Source: Calditrichia bacterium
GTDB lineage: Bacteria; Calditrichota; Calditrichia; RBG-13-44-9; J075
Direction of reading: 5' to 3'
DNA: 64,000 bases
NCBI GenBank assembly: GCA_028284905.1
Contig: JANQQU010000043.1
Coordinates: 1-64,000, forward strand
Each line of letters begins with the position of its first letter. The first letter of the stretch is position 1. Both the position numbers and the translations under genes were made by a program. Positions 32,851 through 43,031 of this stretch are shown here, piece by piece. A model generated the notes under the pieces. It did not search any database, was not told the origin of the DNA, and saw only the letters and a program-made list of their open reading frames with translations.

Positions 32851-35085
32851 TCATTTCGCCACCTTTTCTTGTTTCTTTGTCTTGTCGGGAGGCGCGGGTG
32901 TGTCTATTTCCGGAATGCCTTGCCCAAACTTAATAACAATAAACGTCAGATCATCATGAAGCGGGGTTTCACCGATAAAGTCCATGACGTCCGTCAAGAT
33001 GCGATCTTTTGTGCCGGCTGCGGAATAGGTATGGCAATTACTGATTAACGCTTGTAGTCGCTCTTCACCATACTCGTCTCCGGAAGCATTGCGTGCTTCC
33101 ATTAAGCCGTCTGTTGACAAAATCAGAAAATCACCATGGTCCAGGGTGATGCTTTCCTGCGCGATAATTTTTTCAAAAACCGGGCCTTTATCGAGACCAA
33201 TGCCTAACCCGGGAGGCTGTAGATATTGCACTGTCTTGTTTTTAGGAGAGCAGTGGAGGATCGGCGTATGGCCCGCTCGCACAAATTGAAAGATCTTCTT
33301 CTCCGGAATAAGTTTCCCGACAACAGCGGTAACAAATGACTTTCTCTCGATGGAAGAATAAAAAATTCGATTGGCGTGGCAGATGAGCTCTTTCGGAGAG
33401 TTCAGTGTTTGCGACAAGGTTTGAATAACACCCTTGAATTCTGCCATGTAGAAAGCAGCGGAAGTACCTTTTCCGGAAACGTCACCGATAACAACGCCGG
33501 TTTGTTCATCACCGAATTCGATGAAATCGTAATAGTCCCCACCAACTTCGTAGGCAGTCAGGAAAAAACTTTCCAGTTCAAAACCGGTAATTAACGGCAT
33601 GGATTGCGGCACCAGTTTTAACTGCACATCACGGGCAATTTTTAATTCCTGCTCCATCCGCTCTTTTTCCAGAGATTTGTTCCATAATTGGGCGTTTTCC
33701 AGGGCCATGGCAGATTGGTTGGCAAAACCTTCCAGCAATGAAAGATCATCAATGTCAAATCCAAATGGTTGTGGTTTGGCGGCATAAACAACGCCCATAA
33801 TTTGATCTCTACTGGAAAAAAGTGGTGCTGCGATTAAGGTCCGGGCATCCTTTTTCCATTCGAGCAGATGACGCAAAGAGCGATTCTGGCTAATGTCATT
33901 GATGAGAATTGGCTTCTTTTCATCAAGTAGTTGCTGATTCAGTCCATTCAATTCCTCGAAAGGATTGTCCAGAATTTGCTGCTGGGTAAGATTGATATGG
34001 GATATCAGTTTCATATTTGGGGCCACCGGATTGCGGTATTCCATATACCAGGTGCTCTGGCTTTCCAAAACTTTTGAGGTCAATTGCGTTATAAGCTGGG
34101 GCAGCTTTTCGGCGTTTAACTCTGTGTTCAATAAACGTGCAAAATCGTAAAGAGAAGTTAATTCCTTCAGCTTGCGATCGACGGCCTTGGCAGTGGGCAA
34201 GTGCATCAGTAATGTGACCATCGAAAAGGTTGCATAGATCAGCAGCAAGAGCCAAACAAAGATGGCAAAATTGTAAACCGCAAAACTATATTCCTGTAAA
34301 TAGCCAACTGCCACAGTGGAATTGCCCAGGTAGCCTTCATAGATATCATCACGCAGAAAGATGATCATCAGGTAAACGATGACGCCAATACCGAAATATA
34401 TGAATTTTTGCTTTCTGGGAAGATAGGTGATCCAGTCGTTGCGAAATGCGAGGAGTAGAATAACAATCATTGAAGACCAGACCAGAATGATGTTCATGGT
34501 CGAACCGGCATTCGGTAAGTCGGCAAATGGACTGAGAAAATCAAGCGTCTCTCCGGTGTAGGAAACCCAGATCGTGCTGATAAGCAACATACCGAGGAAG
34601 AGGTTGAAATAAAGCCGGGTGGTGCGTCTTTGCCGGTAAAAGATCAGATCCCGTAATACAAATAAAATAGGGATCAGGGTAACAATGGTCATTAAACCGA
34701 CGATGTTTTTGTAGAACTCATGGACCAGCGCTTCCAGCACAGTTTTTTGGCGGTCAATGTCCCCAATAAGGTAATCCGCTAAAATAATGTCCTTCAGAAG
34801 ATAGGCGATAGCGTAATTAACGAATAGCAGCAGACTGAAGCGCCAGAGCTTTTGGGATAATTCCAGTTCGCTGATTTCGAATCGCCGACGGACGATAATA
34901 ACCCAGGCGGCGACTAGCGCAATGACGATAATGATGCGGACATTTTGCAGGGAGAGTGCTAGAAAAGATAGATTTATGTTGAAATCAAAATGCTCGATAA
35001 TTCGGAAAAAACTATCGATCAAAAAGACACCGACGGCCAGTACTGGTACCAGCAGGTAAAAGATTTTGCTCGGAATCTGTCGCAT
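32851..35085 (-). CDS. Membrane-bound SpoIIE/PP2C phosphatase with GAF domain
   Basis: 744 residues. The first ~300 hold seven or eight membrane helices ('IFYLLVPVLAVGVFLI', 'IIIVIALVAAWVIIV', 'LMTIVTLIPILFVL', 'LGMLLISTIWVSYTGE', 'IILVWSSMIVILLLAF', 'FGIGVIVYLMIIFL', 'FAIFVWLLLLIYATFSM'). A GAF-like domain (~320-465) follows, then 'ELKIARDVQLKLVPQ' and the phosphatase domain: 'EVGGDYYDFIEFG', 'GVVIGDVSGKGTSAAFYMAE', 'VRAGHTPIL' and 'LILSTDGLMEARNASGDEYG'. It probably receives an envelope signal and dephosphorylates the same STAS protein as the soluble RsbU-like enzyme. Its ATG shares one base with the upstream lipoprotein stop (TAATG), so the two are translationally coupled. Confidence 0.92.
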   Translation of the reverse strand: MRQIPSKIFYLLVPVLAVGVFLIDSFFRIIEHFDFNINLSFLALSLQNVRIIIVIALVAAWVIIVRRRFEISELELSQKLWRFSLLLFVNYAIAYLLKDIILADYLIGDIDRQKTVLEALVHEFYKNIVGLMTIVTLIPILFVLRDLIFYRQRRTTRLYFNLFLGMLLISTIWVSYTGETLDFLSPFADLPNAGSTMNIILVWSSMIVILLLAFRNDWITYLPRKQKFIYFGIGVIVYLMIIFLRDDIYEGYLGNSTVAVGYLQEYSFAVYNFAIFVWLLLLIYATFSMVTLLMHLPTAKAVDRKLKELTSLYDFARLLNTELNAEKLPQLITQLTSKVLESQSTWYMEYRNPVAPNMKLISHINLTQQQILDNPFEELNGLNQQLLDEKKPILINDISQNRSLRHLLEWKKDARTLIAAPLFSSRDQIMGVVYAAKPQPFGFDIDDLSLLEGFANQSAMALENAQLWNKSLEKERMEQELKIARDVQLKLVPQSMPLITGFELESFFLTAYEVGGDYYDFIEFGDEQTGVVIGDVSGKGTSAAFYMAEFKGVIQTLSQTLNSPKELICHANRIFYSSIERKSFVTAVVGKLIPEKKIFQFVRAGHTPILHCSPKNKTVQYLQPPGLGIGLDKGPVFEKIIAQESITLDHGDFLILSTDGLMEARNASGDEYGEERLQALISNCHTYSAAGTKDRILTDVMDFIGETPLHDDLTFIVIKFGQGIPEIDTPAPPDKTKKQEKVAK

Positions 35086-36380
35086 TATTCTACATAAACC
35101 CTTGTGGGTCCTAAGATGAATTTATTCCCGTCCAGCGTGCGTGACTCGCTAATGAAGTTCCCCTGTTGGTCATAAAGGTAAAGGAGATTGAAAAAATAGT
35201 CAACAACGATCACGGATCGGTCATATGGATTAATTACTATTTGCTGAACATCACCATAGCCCGATGAGTGATCGAGACGATCTCCATTGAAAGAAAGTTG
35301 CACGATTTTATCATTACCGCTTAAACTCTCTGCCAGATAAAAATGCTGATTTATCGCATCGAAGCGCATTCGGTAAAAGAAATTAGCACTTCTCAGGCTG
35401 TCAGTGACAGTGCTGCCATTGACCGTATAAATCAAACTTTGGGAATCTTCCGATGATGCGGCTAGAATATACATCGTATTTCCTGATAAATCAAAATCTT
35501 TCCCCTCCATTCCCGCCGGGAAGGGAATTGTGACAGAAGCACCGGAAAGCGCATCACTGTTAAATGACCAGAGCCGCTTTTCTCCGAGGACGAGTAATCT
35601 TCCGTCGGATTCCCGGTAAACCATCTTCAGATAGTCTTCTGTAGGATCCATATAAACGATATTTCTGATACTGCCATTCCGAAATACCAGGATCTTTGCA
35701 TCCCGGTTATCCAAAATGTAAATGTCGCGGGTTTCCGTGTTTATTTCTACGTCACGGGTCGAGATAACCGAGTCCGGATAATAATAACGAATATTGCCAT
35801 TGTCTCGATTGATCGAGCTGAGGCTGCGGGAAAAGCGCTCGTTCGCCAGCCAGATTAAAGAGTCTGTGTCAATAAACGCCCATTCCAAAGGTGCCAAAGT
35901 TGTACGATATGTGCGAGTTACGTTCAGCAAATCGTAACTGAGTTGTTTAACAGAAAATCCATCCGTCTCCAAAACCCAGTAGCTGCCAGGGCCAAGAAAA
36001 CTTCGGGCAGTATTAGACGGAGATGTCTCTTCATTATTCGATGTCGCTACTACCCGGTAGTAATACCAGCGCTTTTGATCGATGTTCGTATCGGTGAAGC
36101 TGAATTGATCCGTTGCTAAATCTACGAAAGGTTGAAAGTTCTCCTGGGTGTCGACAGATCGGTAAATGCGAAATCCGTCAAAGCGATCGAGAAATTCCAG
36201 CAGTCTCCAGTCCAACGTTACCCGGTCTGTTCCCGGCGTGAGGGAGAGTGAAAGAATATCTTTGCTGTTGCCGTCGGGATCAAAAGGGTTATCCCGCTTG
36301 CGATCGATACACTGAAGGAGAAGCGTTGCAAGGACAATGATACAAAGAATTTTCGCAGAAAATTTATAGTAACTGGTCAT
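35085..36380 (-). CDS. Lipoprotein with fibronectin III domain and propeller-like region
   Basis: 431 residues. Signal sequence with probable lipobox 'ATLLLQC' (Cys24), then 'NPFDPDG', seen often after the lipid Cys in this bacterial group. Residues ~40-130 resemble fibronectin III ('LTPGTDRVTLDWRLLEFLDR', 'FDGFRIYRSVD', 'YYYRVVATSNNEETSPSN'). Residues ~135-430 show repeated beta-strand blades with 'YVLETDG'-like, 'RDIYILDNRDAKILVF', 'GRLLVLGEKRLWSF' and 'SVIVVDYFFNLLYLYDQQGN', like NHL/6-bladed propellers. Predicted membrane-anchored in the periplasm or outer membrane. The stop overlaps the start of the membrane phosphatase, so it may be its extracytoplasmic sensor partner (inference). Confidence 0.82.
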   Translation of the reverse strand: MTSYYKFSAKILCIIVLATLLLQCIDRKRDNPFDPDGNSKDILSLSLTPGTDRVTLDWRLLEFLDRFDGFRIYRSVDTQENFQPFVDLATDQFSFTDTNIDQKRWYYYRVVATSNNEETSPSNTARSFLGPGSYWVLETDGFSVKQLSYDLLNVTRTYRTTLAPLEWAFIDTDSLIWLANERFSRSLSSINRDNGNIRYYYPDSVISTRDVEINTETRDIYILDNRDAKILVFRNGSIRNIVYMDPTEDYLKMVYRESDGRLLVLGEKRLWSFNSDALSGASVTIPFPAGMEGKDFDLSGNTMYILAASSEDSQSLIYTVNGSTVTDSLRSANFFYRMRFDAINQHFYLAESLSGNDKIVQLSFNGDRLDHSSGYGDVQQIVINPYDRSVIVVDYFFNLLYLYDQQGNFISESRTLDGNKFILGPTRVYVE

Positions 36381-36664
36381 GAATACACTCTTTTTTAATG
36401 ATCGGTGATAATAGTTAATTCTTTATACTGAGAATTTAAGTGATAACTATGACAGATAATGTAAGGCCGTCAACGGAAATCGTTTTATCTCCAGTTATTT
36501 CAAGTATTAATTATAATAAGGAAAGGCACATTCCGGAAAGGTAAAAAGTAATTGTGAACTGTCTGAAAAATTCTTGGATAATTACCCCTTGCCTCTTGTG
36601 ATAAATAATTCTTAAGCATACATTGATGACACGTTGATAAAAATGCATCCGATAAAATTAGACT

Positions 36665-39600
36665 ATGCAAATAGATCACTTGACTCATCTCAAAATATCA
36701 CTGTTAGTCCTTCTACTACTTTCAGTGCCAATAATATCCCAGGAACGTACAATACATTTTGATCACGTGACTGTTGCTGATGGATTATCACAGGCAAAAG
36801 TGAATTGCATTTTGCAGGATAGTCGTGGGTTTATGTGGTTTGGTACCGAAGATGGGCTAAATAAATACGATGGTTACACCTTCCAGATTTATAATCACAA
36901 TCCGCTTGATTCCGCTTCTCTTAGTGATAACAGGGTGCGGGCACTATATGTGGATAGCAACCAGCGCATCTGGATAGGCACTGCCGGTGGACTGAATGTA
37001 ATGTGTCGTTCTATCCCGGAAAAAACGGGTAAAGCCGCCAGTGATTTCTTTCTGCATTTTCGCCATGTTGCCTCAGATTCAACAAGTCTTGGTTCTGATG
37101 ATGTTCGCGCCATTACCCGGGATCGCAAAGGCCATTTTTGGATTGGCACGAAAGGGGGAGGTATAAACCGAGTTGTTTGGGATACTACCGCTGCGGCTAA
37201 TGAAGAATATTCCGGAAATACAGAAAAAACGCCCCGACGGTTTTTACCAATCACATTTGACAGATTTCTTAGTGATCCGGGAGCATCAAACACCCTGGTT
37301 AACAATCAGGTGGAATCTCTCCTGGAAGACCGCACCGGTATTTTGTGGATTGCCACTGATGGTGGACTCGCTACGTTGCAAAATGATGAGGCAGCAAACC
37401 ACGTTTTTGATCATTTCCTGGCCGGTGAAAATAGCCATTCTTTGGCGGATAATGATATAGAAACTATTTACGAAGACCGGCTGGGCAATCTCTGGATCGG
37501 GACCAGGAATGGTTTGTCGCAATTCCACCGGCGCACCCGCCAATTTAGTAATTATTATCCGGTGCCGGAAAATCCCGCCGCGCTAAAGAACATCATTTGG
37601 AGTATTGAAGAGGATCAGGCCGGCAATCTCTGGATCGGCACTGTCGACGGGCTTGCGCGCTTCGACCGTCAGGAAAAAAAGTTCGATTTCTATACGCATA
37701 CCCCGTATGAACCCGGGAGCATCAGCCACAATGTGATCAAGGATGTTTACCAGGATCGGAGCGGGGTGCTTTGGGTGGCAACAAATGGCGGCGGGCTAAA
37801 TAAAATGAATTTCCGCAGTCCACAGTTTCGCGATTACAAGCTTAATCCTGCCGCGCCATTCAGCCTTTCCGGCAATAATGTGGTTTCTTTAACGGAAGAC
37901 TCCCGCAATAATATTTGGGTCGGTACACTGGATGGCGGATTAAATGAAATGGTTTATGCTGCATCCGACAGTAGTAATACGGTTTCTGCGGAGAACCCAA
38001 ATAAGCGGAAACTGCAAAAAATAGTTCACTATCAACACGATGCAGAAGATGCTTATTCCCTTAGCCATGACGGTGTTTTATCTGTTTGTGAAGATCGATA
38101 TGGGGATATTTGGGTCGGTACCTGGGGTGGGGGATTAAACAAACTTCGCCGTAACACCGGTAAGTTTGCGCATTTTAAACATTCTCCTCAGGATAATTCC
38201 AGTTTGAGCGATCCGGAAAATGAGGTGTGGTGTATCTATGAAGATAGTAAGGGACAATTGTGGATCGGTACTGATAATGGGCTGAACAAATTGGAAAAAG
38301 TGATTTTGCCGGATTTCCGTGGTGATCCCCGGGAGAAAATTGTATTTCGGCATGTTACAGATCCTTTGGAAAAAAATGGACCGTTAAACGGCCGGATTCT
38401 GGCCATTTTTGAAGATAGTCGCAGCAATGGCGAACGTTTATGGATTGGCACCGCCTCCGGACTAGTGCAACTGAATATGCAGGAAAATGCATCTCCACAA
38501 TTTACGTATTATCGTCATCAGCCGAAAAGTCGTACTGGATTGCGCCATAATAGTGTGACAGCAATTTTCGAAGATACGCTTAGCAAAACCATGTGGATTG
38601 GTACTTACGGAGGTGGCCTGCATCTTTTTGATCCGGACAATGGTTCAATTGAAGCCGTTGGTGGGCAGGAAGGGTTTACAAATGACATTGTTTACAGTAT
38701 CGGAAAAGATAAAACCGGTGAGATCTGGGTGAGCACCAATAAAGGCCTTTCCAGGTTAAGCACACAAACCATGACGTTTCATTATTTTGATGCTTATGAC
38801 GGTTTACAGGGAAACACATTCTCCGCCAATCAATGTCTTACGCTCGATAACGGCGAACTGGTTTTTGGTGGCAGTAATGGCATTAATATCTTTGACCCGA
38901 GCCGTATCCGGAATAACCCCTTTCCACCGAAAGTGGTGATTACCACTTTTAACGAATTCGATATTCCGGTTCGTTGGGACATCGCCGCCCCGGAAACGCT
39001 GGTTCTGGCCCAGCATGATAATTTTTTTTCCCTGGAATTCAGCGCGATGGATTACACCAATCCGGATAAGAATCGCTACCAGTATAAGCTGGAGGGATTT
39101 GATCGGGAATGGCACTTCCGGGATGCGGATAATCGCTATGCCAGTTATACCAATCTCGATGATGGGGTATATCGTTTCCTTTTAAAAGCAGCGAATAATG
39201 ATGGCTTGTGGAGCGAAGAGCCGCTAATGCTCACTATAATGATTCTTCCTCCGTTGTGGAAGCGCGGCTGGTTTCGCGCGCTGGCCGGTGGCGTTGGATT
39301 GATGATCTTCTTTTCTTTTATTGGCTATCGACTAAAGCGTGAAAAACGCCAGAAAAAGCGTTTGGAAAAAGAGGTGGGGCTACGCACTGTCGAGTTACGG
39401 GAAAGCCGTGATCAACTGGCCGAAAAGTCGGAAGCTTTAGCGAAAATAAATGATCAGTTAATGGTGGAAGTGGAAGAGCGCCGGCGGGCAGAAGAAAAAG
39501 CGGAAAGTGCGAATCAGGCAAAGAGTGAATTTCTGGCGAATATGAGCCATGAACTGCGAACCCCGCTCAATGGCATTCTTGGCTATGCGCAAATCCTTGA

Positions 39601-40915
39601 AAAAGATGAACATCTGGAAAATTCCCAGTTACGCTCCATTGGTATCATTAAGCGTTCCGGAAATCATCTGCTCACTTTGATCAATGATTTGTTGGACTTT
39701 TCGAAAATTGAAGCCGGGAAAATGACTTTACAAAAAGCTGATTTTCCTTTGCGGAAATTCCTGGAAAACCTTATCGATCTATTTACGCTGAAAGCCCGGG
39801 AAAAAGGAATTGCCCTCCGTCTGGACATCGGGGAAGGATTGCCGGAAATTGTCCTGGGCGATGCCAAGAGATTGCGCCAGGTGTTGCTAAATCTTATTGG
39901 GAATGCCTTGAAGTTTACGCCGGAGATATCCGCCAGCACCGGCGATCAGGGAGAGGTGATTTTAAGCGTTCAGAGAGATAGCGATAATATTCGTTTTGCT
40001 GTTCAGGATAATGGTATCGGGATTCCTGCCGATAAATTGGATAAGATTTTTCTTTCTTTCGAACAGGCGGGAGAAAAGGCCATGGCGATTGAAGGCACCG
40101 GATTGGGTTTAACCATCAGTCAAAAGCTGGTGCGTTTGATGGGAGGTGATCTACAAGTCGAAAGTGAACCTGGAAAAGGGAGCACTTTTTGGATGTCGCT
40201 TTCCATGGATGCTATGGCGACCGATGCCAGTGCCGGAGTTCTCGAGGTTGAAAAGATTCGTGGTTATAAACGTAGTGATGGAGTGGCTGCACCCTATTCG
40301 ATCTTGATCCATGACGATAACGAAACCAGCCGAAAATTGCTGAAGGATTTCCTTATCCCACTGGGGTTTGAGATTCAGGAAGGTCGTTCAGTGATGGATG
40401 CGATTAGTAAAACGGCAGAATTCCAACCGGCATTGGTCTTTTTTGACCCGGTTGGGGATGATATGAATATTAGCGAATTTTCTCAGGAAATCCGTCAACG
40501 TGCCAACCAAAAAATTTCGTTGATTGCTGTTGCTGCATTAGATCCCACAGTTGAAAGAAATGATAATGCAAATTGTGATGGATTTTTGCCCAAACCATTG
40601 GAAATAAATCAGTTAATGGCGCTTTTGGAAAAACATCTGGTACTGAATTGGATTTATGAAAGTGAGGAAAATCCGCAGAATACAACATCAACTGTATCTG
40701 CTGGCCAGGAACCGATCGTTTTGCCAGACGATGATGTGCTTGATAAGATCGACAGGCTGTGCAAAACCGGCGATGTCGATGGCGTTATAGCGTTAGCAGA
40801 AGAGATTGCCAAAAATGACAAAAATTTTTCTGAATTTAGCCGGGAAATTGTTACCTTTGCAAAAGAGTTTCAATTGTTGAAGATCCGCGAGCTAATAAAT
40901 CGCAGGAGGACCTGA
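36665..40915 (+). CDS. Hybrid two-component sensor with Reg_prop propeller (HTCS-like)
   Basis: 1416 residues. Signal or anchor ~1-26. Residues ~30-745 are Reg_prop blades ('[20 protein letters not shown]', '[17 protein letters not shown]', '[18 protein letters not shown]', '[17 protein letters not shown]'). Y_Y_Y domain ~770-855 ('[14 protein letters not shown]'), TM ~868-890, coiled linker, HisKA with His ~962 ('[19 protein letters not shown]'), HATPase ('[14 protein letters not shown]', '[17 protein letters not shown]', '[18 protein letters not shown]'). A receiver-like domain (~1211-1325) keeps acidic 'IHDDNE', Asp ~1259 in '[10 protein letters not shown]' and Lys in 'LPKPLEI', but has Ala where Thr/Ser is usual. 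There is no helix-turn-helix domain, unlike Bacteroides HTCS. Followed one base later by a REC-kinase gene. Confidence 0.93.
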   Translation: MQIDHLTHLKISLLVLLLLSVPIISQERTIHFDHVTVADGLSQAKVNCILQDSRGFMWFGTEDGLNKYDGYTFQIYNHNPLDSASLSDNRVRALYVDSNQRIWIGTAGGLNVMCRSIPEKTGKAASDFFLHFRHVASDSTSLGSDDVRAITRDRKGHFWIGTKGGGINRVVWDTTAAANEEYSGNTEKTPRRFLPITFDRFLSDPGASNTLVNNQVESLLEDRTGILWIATDGGLATLQNDEAANHVFDHFLAGENSHSLADNDIETIYEDRLGNLWIGTRNGLSQFHRRTRQFSNYYPVPENPAALKNIIWSIEEDQAGNLWIGTVDGLARFDRQEKKFDFYTHTPYEPGSISHNVIKDVYQDRSGVLWVATNGGGLNKMNFRSPQFRDYKLNPAAPFSLSGNNVVSLTEDSRNNIWVGTLDGGLNEMVYAASDSSNTVSAENPNKRKLQKIVHYQHDAEDAYSLSHDGVLSVCEDRYGDIWVGTWGGGLNKLRRNTGKFAHFKHSPQDNSSLSDPENEVWCIYEDSKGQLWIGTDNGLNKLEKVILPDFRGDPREKIVFRHVTDPLEKNGPLNGRILAIFEDSRSNGERLWIGTASGLVQLNMQENASPQFTYYRHQPKSRTGLRHNSVTAIFEDTLSKTMWIGTYGGGLHLFDPDNGSIEAVGGQEGFTNDIVYSIGKDKTGEIWVSTNKGLSRLSTQTMTFHYFDAYDGLQGNTFSANQCLTLDNGELVFGGSNGINIFDPSRIRNNPFPPKVVITTFNEFDIPVRWDIAAPETLVLAQHDNFFSLEFSAMDYTNPDKNRYQYKLEGFDREWHFRDADNRYASYTNLDDGVYRFLLKAANNDGLWSEEPLMLTIMILPPLWKRGWFRALAGGVGLMIFFSFIGYRLKREKRQKKRLEKEVGLRTVELRESRDQLAEKSEALAKINDQLMVEVEERRRAEEKAESANQAKSEFLANMSHELRTPLNGILGYAQILEKDEHLENSQLRSIGIIKRSGNHLLTLINDLLDFSKIEAGKMTLQKADFPLRKFLENLIDLFTLKAREKGIALRLDIGEGLPEIVLGDAKRLRQVLLNLIGNALKFTPEISASTGDQGEVILSVQRDSDNIRFAVQDNGIGIPADKLDKIFLSFEQAGEKAMAIEGTGLGLTISQKLVRLMGGDLQVESEPGKGSTFWMSLSMDAMATDASAGVLEVEKIRGYKRSDGVAAPYSILIHDDNETSRKLLKDFLIPLGFEIQEGRSVMDAISKTAEFQPALVFFDPVGDDMNISEFSQEIRQRANQKISLIAVAALDPTVERNDNANCDGFLPKPLEINQLMALLEKHLVLNWIYESEENPQNTTSTVSAGQEPIVLPDDDVLDKIDRLCKTGDVDGVIALAEEIAKNDKNFSEFSREIVTFAKEFQLLKIRELINRRRT

Positions 40916-40916
40916 A

Positions 40917-42179
40917 ATGACAGGCGGTGCTTCCGAAGAACAGGGCATCATTCTTATTGTCGATGACAATACCACGAATTTAAGTGTACTGTTCGACTAT
41001 CTGAAAAAAGCCGATTTTCGAGTATTGGTTGCCCAAAACGGTGCCGCTGCACTTGAATTGGTAGATGAGGTTTTGCCCGACCTGATCCTGCTGGATATTA
41101 TGATGCCGGAAATGGATGGCTTTGAAACTTGCGCCGCATTAAAGGCCCGCGAAGATGCTGCCGATGTACCGGTGATTTTTATGACTGCCCTCACCGATAC
41201 AGTCGATAAAGTAAAAGGTTTTTCCCTGGGCGCGGTCGACTACATTACCAAGCCTTTTCAGCATGAAGAAGTGCTCGCCCGGGTGAATACTCACCTGACA
41301 ATCCAACAGCTAAAAAAACATCTCCTGAAAAAGAATGAAGAATTGGAGGTGATGAATAAAAACCTCGAACTGCAGGTTCAGGAAAAAACCCGTCAGCTGG
41401 TGCACCAGGAGAAAACAGCGATCATCGGCCGTATGATTCAGGGAATTGTTCATAACCTGAAAACACCATTGGCAGTAATTCATAACTCCAACGAAGTGAT
41501 CCGGAAAAAAGTAGAAAAAATTACCGCCGATGAAGGCCGGGAAAGCCTCGCTGAACGTACTCAGAATTTTCTTTCAACAATGCCAACCGATAGCGAGATG
41601 GTTAAACAGGCGCATAAACGCATTATGGAAATCATTAATAACCTGATGTTGAAGAGTCGTATGGATCAAAATGTTGAACGGAAAATGCTCAATGTCAACG
41701 ATCTGTTACGGCAGGAGTTTGAGTTCCTGAAGGCAAATACACAATTTAAGAACAAAACGGAAAAAGAATTGCTCCTGGATGAAGCGATTCCGGAAATTTA
41801 CCTGATCTATTCCAATGTCGCGCAGATTATAGAAAATCTCATTAACAATGCCCTTGATGCTATGTGGGATAAGCCGAAGAAGCAGTTGATAGTACGCTCC
41901 CGGCAGGATGCGGATAACGTCTATATCGATATTGAAGATACCGGTGGAGGAATTCCGGCTGATAAGCTGGAAGCGATTTTTGATCCCTTTTTTACGACAA
42001 AACCGGCGAAGGGGGAGGAAGCCGAGGGAGAGCCTACCGGTACCGGTTTAGGATTACATACCTGCGTCGAGTTGCTGAAACCATTTAACGGGGAAATTCG
42101 GGTGGATAGTGAATTCGGCACCGGCAGCACATTTACGGTTGTTCTGCCAAAACAGCAACCGGAGACAACAGAAAATTAA
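40917..42179 (+). CDS. Response regulator fused to histidine kinase
   Basis: 420 residues. Receiver domain ~8-125: 'IILIVDDNTTNLSVLFDYL', '[17 protein letters not shown]', 'VIFMTALTDT', 'YITKPFQHEEVLARV'. A coiled coil (~128-165) leads to a histidine box 'IQGIVHNLKTPLAVIHNSNE' and an HATPase with 'IIENLINNALDAMWDKPKK', 'IDIEDTGGGIPADKLEAIFD' and 'GTGLGLHTCVELLKPFNGEI'. RBS AGGAGGA sits at 40903-40909, within the end of the previous gene, and the ATG begins one base after that gene's TGA. It is soluble and probably takes phosphate from the large hybrid sensor, acting as a phosphorelay kinase. No output domain. Confidence 0.93.
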   Translation: MTGGASEEQGIILIVDDNTTNLSVLFDYLKKADFRVLVAQNGAAALELVDEVLPDLILLDIMMPEMDGFETCAALKAREDAADVPVIFMTALTDTVDKVKGFSLGAVDYITKPFQHEEVLARVNTHLTIQQLKKHLLKKNEELEVMNKNLELQVQEKTRQLVHQEKTAIIGRMIQGIVHNLKTPLAVIHNSNEVIRKKVEKITADEGRESLAERTQNFLSTMPTDSEMVKQAHKRIMEIINNLMLKSRMDQNVERKMLNVNDLLRQEFEFLKANTQFKNKTEKELLLDEAIPEIYLIYSNVAQIIENLINNALDAMWDKPKKQLIVRSRQDADNVYIDIEDTGGGIPADKLEAIFDPFFTTKPAKGEEAEGEPTGTGLGLHTCVELLKPFNGEIRVDSEFGTGSTFTVVLPKQQPETTEN

Positions 42180-42192
42180 CTGCCGGGGTATC

Positions 42193-42807
42193 TCACTTTA
42201 ACGTTCGCTCAATCACTGAAAAGTATTCTTTTGCCAGCTCCGTATCCTCCATGTCGTGCTGAAGAACGATGGCGAGAACATTCTGGTTTTGCCTGTAAGT
42301 GAATATTTCCAGCCGCACTTCCTGTTTTGCCAGGGATAAGTCCAGCTTTTTCCCTTTCCTTGCAATGCCGGAAAATGTTCGGGTAACTTCAGCCCCGCTT
42401 TCTTCCAGGAAAGTCGCTTCCCGCGATTGAAACTCTTTCTGAAAGCTTTCCATCAGGGCATCTTCGATTTGTTGCGGGGTCGCTTGTATCGTATATATCT
42501 GAATCAGCACAACCGGGGATTTGGTTGAATTTAAGGTTATCGTTGTGATACCGACGTCACTGTCTTCCGATACTTCCATTTCATTGTGATAATCAAATGC
42601 AATGCCGTATTTCTCAAAGTGAAGGTGGGATTTCCGGCGGATAGTTAGGGTAATAGTGTCTCCGTCTGCAGTAACAACGGTAAACGGCTCGCCTTCCGTA
42701 AAGTCGTAGCGATCTTCTTCCACCCAAACGTCAAAGCGGGTTTCCTGTGCGCTTAGCATCGATGAGAGCAACAGTAAGCAGCTTATGGTCGCCAATAAGA
42801 AACGCAA
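42193..42807 (-). CDS. Secreted protein of unknown function
   Basis: 204 residues with a clear signal peptide ('MRFLLATISCLLLLSSMLSA', cleavage before QE). The mature part has an unusual charged N-terminal hairpin ('RFDVWVEEDRYDFTEGEPF', 'TVVTADGDTITLTIRRKS'). A domain follows with 'FEKYGIAFDYHNEMEVSEDS', 'PVVLIQIYTIQATPQQIEDA' and a final 'LAIVLQHDMEDTELAKEYFS'. The order of a 'GI.FdYp' strand, a long central helix and a terminal helix recalls PsbP/DcrB-like folds, but I would not assign the family. It converges with the REC-kinase gene, 13 bases between stops. Periplasmic or exported. Confidence 0.75.
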   Translation of the reverse strand: MRFLLATISCLLLLSSMLSAQETRFDVWVEEDRYDFTEGEPFTVVTADGDTITLTIRRKSHLHFEKYGIAFDYHNEMEVSEDSDVGITTITLNSTKSPVVLIQIYTIQATPQQIEDALMESFQKEFQSREATFLEESGAEVTRTFSGIARKGKKLDLSLAKQEVRLEIFTYRQNQNVLAIVLQHDMEDTELAKEYFSVIERTLK

Positions 42808-43031
42808 TGAAATACTCCAAAAATCCTAACGTTGTTTTTTATCTCTTCTGATACACTACTATGCAAATTTACCTGTTCTTCCATAGAATATATTGCTTAA
42901 TATTGCAATAAGTTGGTGTTTTTTTTGAAATCGCAAGAATCAGATTGAAAGAAACATTCTTTGAACGTATGTTTCTGTTCCTGTGAAAATAACTTGATTG
43001 ACGATCATTGGTTTTGATTTGAGAGAAAATT

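Noticed and set aside
36500-36688. 62-codon minus-strand frame overlapping the start of the hybrid sensor
   Set aside because: It lies on the opposite strand over the sensor's start region and shows no coding signs.
42808-43031. Search of this and other spacers for tRNA or small RNA genes
   Set aside because: No cloverleaf, T-loop consensus or CCA end found in any spacer.
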